Source: Bacteroidota bacterium (GTDB lineage Bacteria; Bacteroidota; Bacteroidia; Flavobacteriales_E; Vicingaceae). Taken from it: a stretch of DNA of 64,000 nucleotides. The stretch's first letter is position 1; each line of letters starts with the position of its first letter. Shown one piece after another: positions 1 to 8,525 of this stretch. Position numbers and translations under genes: made by a program. The notes beneath the pieces were generated by a model. That model was given only the letters and a program-made list of their open reading frames with translations, was not told where the DNA came from and made no database searches. The stretch lies in NCBI GenBank assembly GCA_013112545.1, contig JABFGJ010000003.1:248001-312000 (forward strand), written 5' to 3'.

Positions 1-159
1 GCTTTTTTTCTTTGGCTATCACCATTCTTTACTTCAGGTAGCAATCTGAAGCATTTCTACTTATTTACATTTTACAAAAATCACGTTTTGTGAATGCTAT
101 TGTATTTCAACAAACTTAAAAATACTGTAGTGTTTACAATATCTTAAAACACAAAGAAT

Positions 160-1227
160 ATGAAATTAGAAGATTTCGGATATAACAAAAAAATAGAAAA
201 ACTAAAAATTCAACATAATCTTTTAGACTTTAAAATCGGAAGAGTTATTTCAGAACATAAGGAAAGATATATAGTTAAAACTGAAAAAGGAGAATTTGAT
301 ACAGAGATTATTGGAAACTTACGATATACTGCAAATACTCGCGAAGATTTTCCTGCTGTAGGAGATTGGGTTGCAATTTCTGAATATGATGATAATAAAG
401 CTCTCATACACTTTGTTTTTCCGAGAAAAACAATCATTAAAAGACAAGCAATTGGCAAAAAAGGAGAACAACAAGTCATTGCAACTAATATTGATTTTGC
501 TTTTATAGTACAAGCAATCGACAGGGATTTTAATATCAATCGAGTGGAAAGGTATCTAACAATTTGCAATGCATCCAATGTAAAATCGATTATCATTCTA
601 AACAAAATTGACTTGATAAATGATACTACTTTAACCGATTTAATATCCAAAGTTCAAGAAAGAGTGAAGCAAGTACCGATAATTGCTATTAGTAATAAAT
701 CCAAAAAAGGGATTGAAAGATTAAAAGAGCATTTAGTAAAGGGCAAAACTTACTGTTTATTGGGCTCGTCAGGAGTAGGAAAATCAAGCCTTCTGAATAA
801 TCTTTCAGAGATACAGCTGATGAAAACGAATACAATTAGCGCAAGTACGAATAAAGGACGACACGTTACAAGCCACCGAGAATTAATAGTTCTTGAAAAT
901 GGTGGGGTTATAATTGACAATCCCGGAATAAGAGAAGTAGGTATCGCAGATTCAGTTGGAGGATTGGAAAAAACTTTTGAAAAAATAGTTGAGCTTTCCG
1001 AAAACTGTAAGTTTAAAGACTGTACCCATACAATAGAAATTGGTTGTGCTGTTATCTCAGCAGTTGAAAGTGAAAAAGTAGATAAATTGTTCTATGAAAA
1101 TTACCTGAAAATGAAACGGGAAAAAGAACATTTTGAATCAACTGTGGCTGAAAAACGCCAAAAGGATAAAAATTTTGGAAAAATGGTTAAGCAATTTAAG
1201 AACTTAAAGAAATCAAATAAGTACTAA
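160..1227 (+). CDS. rsgA: Ribosome small subunit-dependent GTPase A (RsgA/YjeQ)
   Basis: This is a 355-aa circularly permuted GTPase. RsgA-family proteins act late in 30S subunit assembly and release from the maturing subunit on GTP hydrolysis. An N-terminal OB-fold-like region (about residues 25-90) precedes the permuted G motifs: G4 NKID at 148-151, P-loop GSSGVGKS at 202-209 and G3 DNPG at 253-256 (the family usually has DTPG). A zinc site follows with Cys283, Cys288, His290 and Cys296, then a basic C-terminal tail. Length and motif order fit the family. The gene stands alone with an ATG start. The G3 Asn for Thr is the only oddity, and related enzymes tolerate such changes. The family assignment is firm. 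The cellular role is taken from the family. Confidence 0.95.
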   Translation: MKLEDFGYNKKIEKLKIQHNLLDFKIGRVISEHKERYIVKTEKGEFDTEIIGNLRYTANTREDFPAVGDWVAISEYDDNKALIHFVFPRKTIIKRQAIGKKGEQQVIATNIDFAFIVQAIDRDFNINRVERYLTICNASNVKSIIILNKIDLINDTTLTDLISKVQERVKQVPIIAISNKSKKGIERLKEHLVKGKTYCLLGSSGVGKSSLLNNLSEIQLMKTNTISASTNKGRHVTSHRELIVLENGGVIIDNPGIREVGIADSVGGLEKTFEKIVELSENCKFKDCTHTIEIGCAVISAVESEKVDKLFYENYLKMKREKEHFESTVAEKRQKDKNFGKMVKQFKNLKKSNKY

Positions 1228-1278
1228 GCCCAATAACTAAGTATTCGTTTTGCCGATAGGCCAAAAATGAATACTGTG

Positions 1279-1294
1279 CCTGACCGCCGGCAGG
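1279..1294. repeat. GC-rich imperfect palindrome after rsgA
   Basis: A short GC-rich block (CCTGACCGCCGGCAGG) in otherwise AT-rich spacer forms an imperfect inverted repeat (6 of 8 pairs). From memory, similar CCTGCCGGCAGG-type intergenic elements are scattered through Bacteroidota genomes. It is 50-70 bases downstream of the rsgA stop and has no T-tract, so it is probably a dispersed repeat rather than a terminator. Confidence 0.35.
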
Positions 1295-1416
1295 AGGTTT
1301 GACGAAGTAAATACCTAGGGGGAAAACGATTTTCTAGATGAATAATTTGAGAGAATTATAATGAAAAATTAATAACATTTAATTTGGATACATTTAATTT
1401 TTTATAAAAACAATAA

Positions 1417-1764
1417 ATGAGCAACAAAGACAATCATATCAGTTACGTTGAATTTAAGGCTAAAGACCTTGAGCGAATTAAAGTGTTTTATTCAAAATCG
1501 TTTGGATGGTCATTTACAGATTACGGACCCACTTATGTCGCTTTTTCTGATAGTGGAATAGAGGGAGGTTTTGAAAAATGTGACGATGAAATCAACAATG
1601 GAGCTTTAGTGGTTTTATACCACAAGAACCTCGATTTAATAAAAAATAGAATCATCAAGTTTCAAGGCAAAATTTCAATAGACATTTTCACTTTTCCCGG
1701 TGGCCGCAGATTTCACTTCATTGATCCTGCGGGAAATGAATTAGCTGTTTGGTCGGATCAGTAA
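1417..1764 (+). CDS. VOC-family (glyoxalase/bleomycin-resistance fold) protein
   Basis: This 115-aa single-domain protein has the vicinal-oxygen-chelate fold pattern. An N-terminal strand (HISYVEFKAKD) is followed by the helix KVFYSKSFGW, and a second half-module ends in FHFIDPAGNELAVW. The DPxGNxLxxW ending with Glu at about residue 111 is typical of VOC proteins and supplies one metal ligand in many of them. The length matches one two-module chain that would dimerise. VOC proteins range from lyases to dioxygenases and antibiotic-binding proteins, and nothing here fixes a substrate. The gene has its own ATG and no close neighbour on the same strand. Family call firm, function unknown. Confidence 0.8.
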   Translation: MSNKDNHISYVEFKAKDLERIKVFYSKSFGWSFTDYGPTYVAFSDSGIEGGFEKCDDEINNGALVVLYHKNLDLIKNRIIKFQGKISIDIFTFPGGRRFHFIDPAGNELAVWSDQ

Positions 1765-1838
1765 GACCGCTTTTTTTAAATGAAATAAAATAAACAATCA
1801 TCTAATATCTTCTTAAAAATAAAAATCCAGCTAAAAGG

Positions 1839-1881
1839 TGAGCTAAGTCATATTTTTTGCTAAAAACCAGTTGTATTTTCG
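1839..1881 (+). promoter_or_regulatory. Promoter with palindromic activator site upstream of the cytochrome c gene
   Basis: The imperfect palindrome TGAGCTAAGTCA (1839-1850) lies 35 bases (start to start) before a Bacteroidota -7-like element TATTTTCG (1874-1881), with AAAACCA (1863-1869) between. The same three elements recur at the same spacings upstream of the cytochrome b561 gene (2459-2501). The palindrome centre would sit near -41, as in class II CRP/FNR activation. The regulator is not identified. Confidence 0.55.
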
Positions 1882-1945
1882 TTACGAGCTTTTTGATTTC
1901 ATAGCAATCTTTTAAAGGCTAATTGTACTTTAAAACTTTTTAATT

Positions 1946-2359
1946 ATGCGTTTATCCATTTTACTTGTCGTAATTCTAGCGCTAAATAGTTGCATTACGG
2001 GAGAAAAAACAGAGGTTGTTGTTGAAAAGGGAGACACTGTGCGTGGCGAACTGAGTTTGGATTCTAAAATATTTCTAGGAAATAGATTATTTTCAGAAAA
2101 AACCTGCATTACTTGTCACGATATTGACAAAAATAAAATTGGCCCATCAGTTATCGATATTATGAATATCTACAAAGATAAAAATGGTAGTATAGTATCC
2201 TTTCTAAAAGGGAAATCTGAACCCATAGTAGATACAACCGCCAGTAATGTTGCTATAATGCAAGACAATATTGATGGTTTCTTAAAAGAAATCTCCGACG
2301 AAGAATTAGATGCTATCGCTACATACATGATGCATGTGACTGAATTGAAAAAGTTATAA
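1946..2359 (+). CDS. Class I cytochrome c, lipoprotein
   Basis: This is a 137-aa exported monohaem cytochrome c. The N-terminus is a short lipoprotein signal with lipobox LNSC (Cys16). The haem motif CITCH is at 54-58 (Cys54, Cys57, His58), followed by a GP(S/T)-type loop. A C-terminal helix containing YMMHV (about residues 127-131) offers Met as the sixth ligand. The protein is probably anchored in the periplasm by lipid and carries electrons between membrane complexes. The next gene, for cytochrome b561, has the same promoter layout, which suggests co-regulation. The partner oxidase or reductase is not visible here. Confidence 0.87.
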   Translation: MRLSILLVVILALNSCITGEKTEVVVEKGDTVRGELSLDSKIFLGNRLFSEKTCITCHDIDKNKIGPSVIDIMNIYKDKNGSIVSFLKGKSEPIVDTTASNVAIMQDNIDGFLKEISDEELDAIATYMMHVTELKKL

Positions 2360-2458
2360 TTCATCATTTTATTATTAAAACTGAGCGAACGATTTTTCTC
2401 TGAATATCGCGATTAAAAATTCTCTATTCGCCTTTTATTTACATTTGAAAATGGGGTA

Positions 2459-2501
2459 TGACATATGTCATGTTCTCTATTTAAAACCAATCTTACTTTC
2501 G
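2459..2501 (+). promoter_or_regulatory. Promoter with perfect palindrome upstream of cytochrome b561
   Basis: ATGACATATGTCAT (2458-2471) is a perfect 14-bp palindrome. It lies 35 bases (start of TGACATATGTCA to start of -7) before TACTTTCG (2494-2501), with AAAACCA at 2483-2489. Element order and spacings match those upstream of the cytochrome c gene. This indicates a shared dimeric regulator, plausibly CRP/FNR-like, acting at about -41. Confidence 0.6.
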
Positions 2502-2616
2502 CAATTAGAATTTTTCAGAACACTTATCTACATTAACTAAATGATAACATTAGGATTGAAATATAACATCCAATTATTATTTTTAACGAAAAATTAAAAT
2601 TGCTAGAAAATAACCT

Positions 2617-3201
2617 ATGAAACAAACAGATTACTCAAAAATATATCGATTAATGCATTGGCTAATAGCTATTTCATTCATGCTCTTGTTAATTACTATT
2701 TTTTTGCGCTTAACTTGGTTAAATAAGTATAATGTAGCGGCCATTATCCAAGATTATCTGAATGGAACTGATCAGGCTTTGACCCAAGATCAACTGATAA
2801 TACTAGCAAAAAAAATAAGGAAACCCATGTGGGATTGGCACATCTACTTAGGTTATGTGTTGACTGGTTTACTTAGTCTTCGTTTTATGCTTCCATTGTT
2901 TGGAAAAATGAAATTTCAGAACCCATTTAGTAAGGGGTTAACATTTAAAGAAAAATTCCAAAAATGGACATATCTAATTTTTTATTTATGCGTGCTTATC
3001 TCATTAGTTACTGGGCTCATAATTGAATTCGGTTCTAAAGACTTAAAAAAGCCAATGGAAGAAATTCATGAGTTGGGCATTTATTACTTAATTGGCTTCA
3101 TTGTAATCCATTTTGCAGGAGTATTTCTAGCAGAGTTTTCCGATCAAAAAGGAATTATTTCGAGAATAGTAAGTGGTTCAAAAAAAGATATTAATAAGTA
3201 G
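2617..3201 (+). CDS. Cytochrome b561-type diheme membrane protein
   Basis: This 194-aa protein has four hydrophobic helices and conserved histidines in helix contexts: YRLMHWL (residues 11-17), WDWHIYLGY in the second helix region, and EEIHELGIYYLIGFIVIHF near the end. This pattern fits the bacterial cytochrome b561 / Ni-Fe hydrogenase b-subunit-like family, which holds b haems and moves electrons between quinol and periplasmic carriers. It follows the cytochrome c gene and shares its promoter architecture, so the two may form a small electron-transfer pair. The electron donor and acceptor are unknown. The ATG start gives a short cytoplasmic N-terminus before helix 1. Confidence 0.83.
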   Translation: MKQTDYSKIYRLMHWLIAISFMLLLITIFLRLTWLNKYNVAAIIQDYLNGTDQALTQDQLIILAKKIRKPMWDWHIYLGYVLTGLLSLRFMLPLFGKMKFQNPFSKGLTFKEKFQKWTYLIFYLCVLISLVTGLIIEFGSKDLKKPMEEIHELGIYYLIGFIVIHFAGVFLAEFSDQKGIISRIVSGSKKDINK

Positions 3202-3269
3202 CATCCAAAACAATGATAAGCGATTGAGGCAACAGAAAATTTTGGATTTAATAAAGAAAATAGTAAAAG

Positions 3270-3635
3270 ATGATAGTAAGTGATTTTAGTGATACTTGTA
3301 AGTTATACGATGGCTTCCACATATGGGAAATTGAAAGTTTAGATGCCTTTTTTAGAGGCAGTGATATTTTAGCAACCATCTTCCATGATTTTTATCATAT
3401 TCCTTTTGAAGAGTTAAACGAAAAAAGAAATGAAATTGCTGATAGCGATTTTGATATTATGATTAACCTGTTAACCCTTGTCAATGATAAATCCTTCTTT
3501 TTATTTACCCTTCACGATGAAAATCATTTGGAACTTGTCGGTATGCAGAAAAGGAAAATAATGAATTTCGGTATGGACATCGAAAGAATTAGGAAAGATC
3601 GTGTTTATGCAATGATTATGGACAAAGCGAAATAA
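3270..3635 (+). CDS. Hypothetical protein, 121 aa
   Basis: I do not recognise this protein. It is soluble and mixed alpha/beta in character, with no signal peptide, membrane segment or cysteine cluster. It is rich in acidic and aromatic residues (for example DGFHIWEIESLDAFF and HDFYHIPFEEL). It starts 68 bases after the cytochrome b561 stop on the same strand and may be co-transcribed with it. The ORF is complete, with an ATG start and base composition like its neighbours. It is probably a real gene of unknown function. Confidence 0.6.
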   Translation: MIVSDFSDTCKLYDGFHIWEIESLDAFFRGSDILATIFHDFYHIPFEELNEKRNEIADSDFDIMINLLTLVNDKSFFLFTLHDENHLELVGMQKRKIMNFGMDIERIRKDRVYAMIMDKAK

Positions 3636-3701
3636 TTCTGTTTATAATAGCTAATTCTTATTGTTTAGTTATTTTTTAGAATTATCCAGTAAACTTCTAG
3701 T

Positions 3702-3733
3702 TTTGATGTCTTTGGGTTTATGTTTACTTTTTG
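3702..3733 (+). promoter_or_regulatory. Candidate promoter for the NDH-2 gene
   Basis: TTTG (3702-3705), a 19-base spacer and TACTTTTTG (3725-3733) fit the Bacteroidota promoter pattern. It lies about 190 bases upstream of the NDH-2 start. A second copy of the GGGTTTANNTTTACTTT string occurs closer to the gene (about 3894-3912). Either could be the start site, or the repeat could be a shared element. Confidence 0.35.
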
Positions 3734-3924
3734 CTTAAAGGCAGCTCCAAATTCATTAAATCAAGTTTTATAAAAAATATTATTATATAGTGTTAACCTT
3801 GAATAACATATATCATAAACTATTCTTGTGAAATATCAAAAATAAAAGTTACATCATATAACATTGATTATTTTTAATCTTTAATTCTCTTTTTGGGTTT
3901 ACTTTTACTTTCTCAATTTTTTGT

Positions 3925-5190
3925 ATGAATATCCCAGAAAGTAATGTTCCTCGAATTGTAATAATTGGTGGCGGATTTGGAGGATTACGATTAGCCAAGA
4001 GTCTTAAAAACAAGCGTTTTCAGGTTGTGATGTTAGATCGAAACAACTATCACACTTTTCAACCATTGTTATATCAAGTTGCTACTGCTGGTTTAGAACC
4101 AGATTCCATAGCTTATCCAATTCGCAAAATTTTTACTGAGCAGCAAAATTTCTTATTTAGAATGGCTAAAGTTGAGCGAATTGACACAGAAAAAAAGTTA
4201 ATTCACAGCGATATTGGCTCAATTGATTATGATTACTTAATCATCGCATCTGGAAGTAGCACCAATTATTTTGGGATGAAGGATGTGGAAAAAAATGCGA
4301 TGCCCATGAAACGAGTTACTGAGGCATTGGATTTAAGAAGTTTAATACTTCAAAACTTCGAAAAAGCTCTTTTAGTTAATTCGAAAGCTGAGCAAGAAGC
4401 CCTTATGAGTTTTGCCATAGTAGGAGCAGGGCCTACTGGAGTTGAATTAGCAGGAGCATTAGCCGAACTGAAACGCAATGTTTTAGCGGCTGATTATCCA
4501 GATTTAGACATTCGAAGAATGGGAATTCACCTGATTGAAATGGCCGATGAAGTGCTGCCACCCATGTCTGCTGTTTCTTCTAAAAAAGCTTTTGAGTACT
4601 TAGAAAAACTAGGTGTTACCTTGTGGCTAGGTCAATCTGTTCAATCGTACGACGGCGAGACTATCATATTTAAAAAAGCGAAACCTTTGCCTTCAAGAAC
4701 TTTAATTTGGGCAGCTGGTGTGAAAGGGAATTTGATTGAAGGCATTTCCCAAGAATATGTAGTGAAGGGGAGATATGGAGTTGATGAATTCAACCAAATT
4801 AAAGGCTTAAAAGGTGTTTATGCTATTGGGGATGTTGCTTATTTAGAAACGAAAAACTTTCCTCAAGGATTGCCTATGTTGGCTCAAGTTGCCATACAAC
4901 AAGGCTTGCAATTAGGTAAAAATCTAATTGCTAAAGAAAGTGGAAAAGCATTGAAACCATTCGAGTATAATGACAAGGGAACCATGGCAACTGTCGGAAG
5001 AAACAAAGCCGTTGTGGATTTAAAAAACATTAAGTTTCAAGGCTTATTTGCTTGGTTTGTTTGGATGTTTATTCATTTAATTTCTCTTGTTGGTTTCAGA
5101 AATAAAATGATCACTTTTTTCAATTGGGTTTACAGCTATTTTAATTTCGATAAAGGCGTACGCTTAATTATTCGAAAGTATCAGCGATAA
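3925..5190 (+). CDS. Type II NADH:quinone oxidoreductase (NDH-2-like)
   Basis: This is a 421-aa FAD-dependent pyridine-nucleotide oxidoreductase. The N-terminal FAD motif IIGGGFGGL (about residues 13-21) and the second nucleotide-binding motif IVGAGPTGVELAG (about 165-177) frame the two Rossmann domains. The quinone-side motif NNYHTFQPLLYQVATAGL (about 48-65) is typical of NDH-2 enzymes. The C-terminus has two hydrophobic stretches (GLFAWFVWMFIHL and the following segment) that would anchor it to the inner face of the membrane. The reaction would be NADH oxidation coupled to quinone reduction without proton pumping. It sits beside cytochrome c and b561 genes. The stop is almost adjacent to the convergent gene's stop. 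Confidence 0.92.
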   Translation: MNIPESNVPRIVIIGGGFGGLRLAKSLKNKRFQVVMLDRNNYHTFQPLLYQVATAGLEPDSIAYPIRKIFTEQQNFLFRMAKVERIDTEKKLIHSDIGSIDYDYLIIASGSSTNYFGMKDVEKNAMPMKRVTEALDLRSLILQNFEKALLVNSKAEQEALMSFAIVGAGPTGVELAGALAELKRNVLAADYPDLDIRRMGIHLIEMADEVLPPMSAVSSKKAFEYLEKLGVTLWLGQSVQSYDGETIIFKKAKPLPSRTLIWAAGVKGNLIEGISQEYVVKGRYGVDEFNQIKGLKGVYAIGDVAYLETKNFPQGLPMLAQVAIQQGLQLGKNLIAKESGKALKPFEYNDKGTMATVGRNKAVVDLKNIKFQGLFAWFVWMFIHLISLVGFRNKMITFFNWVYSYFNFDKGVRLIIRKYQR

Positions 5191-5191
5191 A

Positions 5192-6001
5192 TTATTGCTT
5201 TAAAACTATTCCTAGATTAAAGCCATAACCCTTGCCTGTATTTCTTCCTGCAAGCGTTGAAGAAGCACCTACAACAAATCCGAGTTTTTCTTTTATTGGC
5301 CTATAATATGTTGCTCCAACTTTATGAAAGTCGCTGCCTAATTCTTTAAAGGTTGATGGTCTTGGATTTCCCAAATAATCGAGTCCACCGCCAGATTGTT
5401 GAAAATCATACCAAACATCGAAATAATCTTTTGCACTTGCTTTTCCAATTTTTAATGTTGAAGCAATGGAGTTTGGAGTGGGCTTAGATTTTGATTGCAG
5501 TCCAAATTGTAGGGTGCCAAACCAACCGTTGTTTTTAAAATAATGGATAATAGGTCTTGCATCTATTTGGCTGTTTTGTTGGCCAATGGCGTTTATACCT
5601 TCTGTTTGGTAATCAGAAAGGGGAGCAGCATAACCAACAGCCATGCTGAACGATAATTTTCCATTTCCTAATTCTTGCTCTAAAAGTTTGTATTTTAAAT
5701 AAATAGCCCCATCTTGTAAGTCGCCATTCCCATTTATACTAACAAATGGTGCTGATAAATTGATGTCCAGCTTTTCTCCTATACCATAAGCTGCAAAAAC
5801 ATTTACATTTGAAATGGTTCTTGCAAGTTTAACCAAACGCTCTCCGGCATAAAACTGATCGTTGATTTCCATACCACCACCTAGTACCAAATCTAAATTT
5901 CCTTTTCCTTTATAAAAACCATCAACTCTACCTTGAGCCATAATGCTAGAGCTAGTTATTAGAAATACGATTAGAAAGTAGTTTTTAGTCAGGGTTTTCA
6001 T
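5192..6001 (-). CDS. Secreted/outer-membrane beta-barrel-like protein, unknown function
   Basis: This 269-aa protein has a clear signal peptide (a hydrophobic stretch ending SSIMAQ, cleavage near residue 23). Alternating hydrophobic/polar strands rich in Gly and aromatics follow, and the chain ends in a strand (GFNLGIVLKQ). This looks like an 8-12-strand outer-membrane barrel. No binding or catalytic motif is visible. The stop codon is one base from the stop of the convergent NDH-2 gene, with no terminator between them. It lies downstream of the SxtJ-like gene but with a 57-base gap, so operon membership is uncertain. Assigned by general architecture only. Confidence 0.65.
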   Translation of the reverse strand: MKTLTKNYFLIVFLITSSSIMAQGRVDGFYKGKGNLDLVLGGGMEINDQFYAGERLVKLARTISNVNVFAAYGIGEKLDINLSAPFVSINGNGDLQDGAIYLKYKLLEQELGNGKLSFSMAVGYAAPLSDYQTEGINAIGQQNSQIDARPIIHYFKNNGWFGTLQFGLQSKSKPTPNSIASTLKIGKASAKDYFDVWYDFQQSGGGLDYLGNPRPSTFKELGSDFHKVGATYYRPIKEKLGFVVGASSTLAGRNTGKGYGFNLGIVLKQ

Positions 6002-6058
6002 GTGAACTTTTTTAATAAAAATAGAAAACGATTAAAAAAAATTGTTTATCGGATTTAT

Positions 6059-6445
6059 TTACCAAGGGTTTTCCATTGATTTTGCATCAAAGCATTTGTT
6101 TGTATCGGCAAAGAGGCTTCCTTTTTGTCTTTTTAATTTTAAGGGGTCTTTTTTGGCAAATAATTTAGAAAGCGTTGCAATTGGAAAAAGAAAAACATAA
6201 AAAACGATGCTCAATAATATATTTGGGACAATATAACTGAGTAACCATGCTAGTTTCATCCATAACCATTCCACTTTTTGGCTTAGTTGTTTAGATACAA
6301 TTCCAATAATTCCAATGCCAATTGAAAGCATCAAAGCCCATTCAAATGGATTGTTTAAACTTTTTAATCCATAGACATACAAAATAAGAAAGCCTATCGA
6401 AATGGTCAGCATTGTCTGCGATGGATTCGATTTAAATTCCTTCAT
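6059..6445 (-). CDS. SxtJ-family membrane protein
   Basis: This 128-aa protein has about three hydrophobic helices. It resembles the SxtJ-type membrane proteins found next to SxtI/NodU-type carbamoyltransferases. I chose the ATG at 6445 (protein beginning MKEFKSNP) rather than the longer reading frame. The upstream codons overlap the coding end of the DUF5989 gene, and this start lies one base after that gene's stop. The trio carbamoyltransferase, DUF5989 and SxtJ is a recurrent arrangement. The role of SxtJ is not known; a membrane partner for the carbamoyltransferase product is a guess. Confidence 0.75.
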   Translation of the reverse strand: MKEFKSNPSQTMLTISIGFLILYVYGLKSLNNPFEWALMLSIGIGIIGIVSKQLSQKVEWLWMKLAWLLSYIVPNILLSIVFYVFLFPIATLSKLFAKKDPLKLKRQKGSLFADTNKCFDAKSMENPW

Positions 6446-6446
6446 C

Positions 6447-6596
6447 TTAAAACAAGGTATAAATAAATGGTGCAACAGAGCTACCCCCGCCAAACACAAT
6501 TAAAAGGCCTAAAATTAAAAGAATAAGTATGATTGGTGCTAGCCAAAACTTTTTTCGTTCTTTCATAAACAGCCATAAATCTCTTAAAAATTCCAT
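6447..6596 (-). CDS. DUF5989-family small membrane protein, 49 aa
   Basis: This small gene reads MEFLRDLWLFMKERKKFW, then one long transmembrane stretch (about residues 20-37) and a short tail ending FIYTLF. The amphipathic N-terminus followed by a single helix matches DUF5989 proteins, which co-occur with SxtJ and carbamoyltransferases. It sits 9 bases after the carbamoyltransferase stop and 1 base before the SxtJ start, so translation is probably coupled. Function unknown. The conserved context makes it a real gene despite its size. Confidence 0.8.
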   Translation of the reverse strand: MEFLRDLWLFMKERKKFWLAPIILILLILGLLIVFGGGSSVAPFIYTLF

Positions 6597-6605
6597 GCTT
6601 TAAAA

Positions 6606-8471
6606 TTAATCTAATTTAAATTGTTGCATCCACTTCTCTTTATTCTCCCAATCTGGCTGTGCTTCTTTTTTAAATACAAAATCATTGATGACTAACAAGT
6701 CCATTTCTGTACTCATAAAACAACGATAGGCATCATAAGGGCTGCAAACAATTGGTTCTCCTCGCACATTGAAACTTGTATTTATCAATAAGCTATCGCC
6801 TGTTAATGCTTTAAAATCTTCAATCAGCTGATAAAACCTAGGATTAGTTTCTCGATGAACGGTTTGTACTCTAGCCGAAAAATCGAGATGAGTGATGGAT
6901 TGCACCTTGCTTCGTTCTTGATACAGACGAGTCATGAGATCCATTTCGAAGTAATTTTCAGGCAATTCGCAACGCCTTTTTTCTAAAATAGGAGCCACAA
7001 ACAGCATGTAAGGAGAAGCCTGTTGCATATGAAAATACATATCGCAATCATCAGCCAATACTGCAGGAGCAAAGGGTCTAAAGCTTTCTCGATACTTTAT
7101 TTTTAGGTTTAATTTCTTTTGCATTTCAGGATTTCGGGCATCAGCTAAGATGCTTCTATTTCCCAATGCTCTTGGACCAAACTCCATTCTGCCTTGAAAC
7201 CAACCAACCACCTGTGCATTGGCAATTTCTTTAGCAATTCTTGCACTTAAATTGCTGAAATCAGATACTTTTTCAAAAACAGCCTTGGTTTTTTTACACA
7301 TGCTGTAAATCTCTTTTTCAGAATAGTCAGGGCCTAAATAACTGCCTTGCATACTATCGTAAAAGGAAGTGGAAACTCGGTCTTCTTCAAAATAAGTATG
7401 CGAAGCTGCAAGTGCAGCTCCCAAGGCTCCACCGGCATCTCCAGAAGCTGATTGAACGTAGATGTTTTTAAAAATATTGGCTTCTAATAATTTCCCATTG
7501 GCAACACAATTTAAAGCCACACCACCCGCCATACAAAGTGAATCTAAGCCAGTTATTCGTTTGGCTTCTTTAGCCATAAGGATCACAATCTCTTCAGTAA
7601 CATGCTGAATGGCAAATGCTAAATTGCCATGCGATTGCAAAAGTTCAGATTCTGGTAAACGCCTTTTAATGCCTAAAACAGCCTCCCACTTTTTTTCTTT
7701 TACCATGCGCAAGCCACTGGCGTAATTATAATAAGCTTGATCTAACCAAACCGAACCATCTGGTTTTATTTCGACTAAATGTGTTTTTATTTGCTCAATA
7801 AATTTTTTAGTTTCACTAGCTTCAGGATTACCATAAGGAGCCAAACCCATGAGTTTATATTCACCAGAGTTGACTGTAAACCCCAAATAATAAGTGAATG
7901 CACTATACAATAAACCAACAGAATGGGGGAAATTTAATTCCTTCAGAAAAGTTATTTTTTTACCATCTCCAATTCCTATTGAGGCCGTACACCATTCACC
8001 AACTCCATCGATGGTTAAGATAGCTGACTTTTCATAAGCAGAAGGGTAGAAGGCGCTTGCAGCATGTGATAGATGATGTTCAGTGAACAATAATTTTAAC
8101 TGCTTTTTGTCGTATTTCTCAATGTCTTTTAAGCCAGCATAAATCTTCTTTTTAAGAAACATTTTTTCATTAATCCAAACTGGTATGGCTTTTAAGAAAG
8201 AAATTAATCCTTTAGGTGAAAAAGCATAATAAGTTTCAATTAAACGCTCAAATTTCAATAGGGGTTTATCGTAAAAAACAACAGCATCTAAATCGTCTAT
8301 TTTTAAACCTGCTTCTTCTAAACAATAAATGATGGCTTGAGTAGGGAAGTCAGGCGTGTGCTTTTCTCTAGTAAAGCGCTCTTCTTGGGCAGCAGCTATA
8401 ATTTTACCACCAACAACAAGACTTGCAGCAGAATCATGATAAAAAGCAGATATCCCTAAGATTTTTTTCAC
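6606..8471 (-). CDS. NodU/SxtI-family O-carbamoyltransferase
   Basis: This 621-aa protein belongs to the carbamoyltransferase family that moves a carbamoyl group from carbamoyl phosphate, through carbamoyl-AMP, to a hydroxyl group. The N-terminal Kae1/ASKHA-like domain carries GISAFYHDSAA (6-16) and metal-site histidines in EHHLSHAASAF (131-141; His132, His133, His136). The C-terminal domain has the motif FQGRMEFGPRALGNRSI and the RESFRPFAPAVL stretch. Length fits the family. It is the first gene of the trio with DUF5989 and SxtJ, and it follows the MacA-like adaptor gene by 54 bases, so it may be transcribed with the ABC exporter. The acceptor (polysaccharide, lipid or small molecule) cannot be read from the sequence. 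Confidence 0.9.
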   Translation of the reverse strand: MKKILGISAFYHDSAASLVVGGKIIAAAQEERFTREKHTPDFPTQAIIYCLEEAGLKIDDLDAVVFYDKPLLKFERLIETYYAFSPKGLISFLKAIPVWINEKMFLKKKIYAGLKDIEKYDKKQLKLLFTEHHLSHAASAFYPSAYEKSAILTIDGVGEWCTASIGIGDGKKITFLKELNFPHSVGLLYSAFTYYLGFTVNSGEYKLMGLAPYGNPEASETKKFIEQIKTHLVEIKPDGSVWLDQAYYNYASGLRMVKEKKWEAVLGIKRRLPESELLQSHGNLAFAIQHVTEEIVILMAKEAKRITGLDSLCMAGGVALNCVANGKLLEANIFKNIYVQSASGDAGGALGAALAASHTYFEEDRVSTSFYDSMQGSYLGPDYSEKEIYSMCKKTKAVFEKVSDFSNLSARIAKEIANAQVVGWFQGRMEFGPRALGNRSILADARNPEMQKKLNLKIKYRESFRPFAPAVLADDCDMYFHMQQASPYMLFVAPILEKRRCELPENYFEMDLMTRLYQERSKVQSITHLDFSARVQTVHRETNPRFYQLIEDFKALTGDSLLINTSFNVRGEPIVCSPYDAYRCFMSTEMDLLVINDFVFKKEAQPDWENKEKWMQQFKLD

Positions 8472-8525
8472 AAATACTTGAGCTAATGAAATGCAATGTT
8501 AATTAAATCCGAATACAATAAACGC

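Noticed and set aside
210-650. 146-codon minus-strand frame inside rsgA
   Set aside because: It lies opposite a well-conserved GTPase gene in another frame, with no family match. It is a shadow of rsgA.
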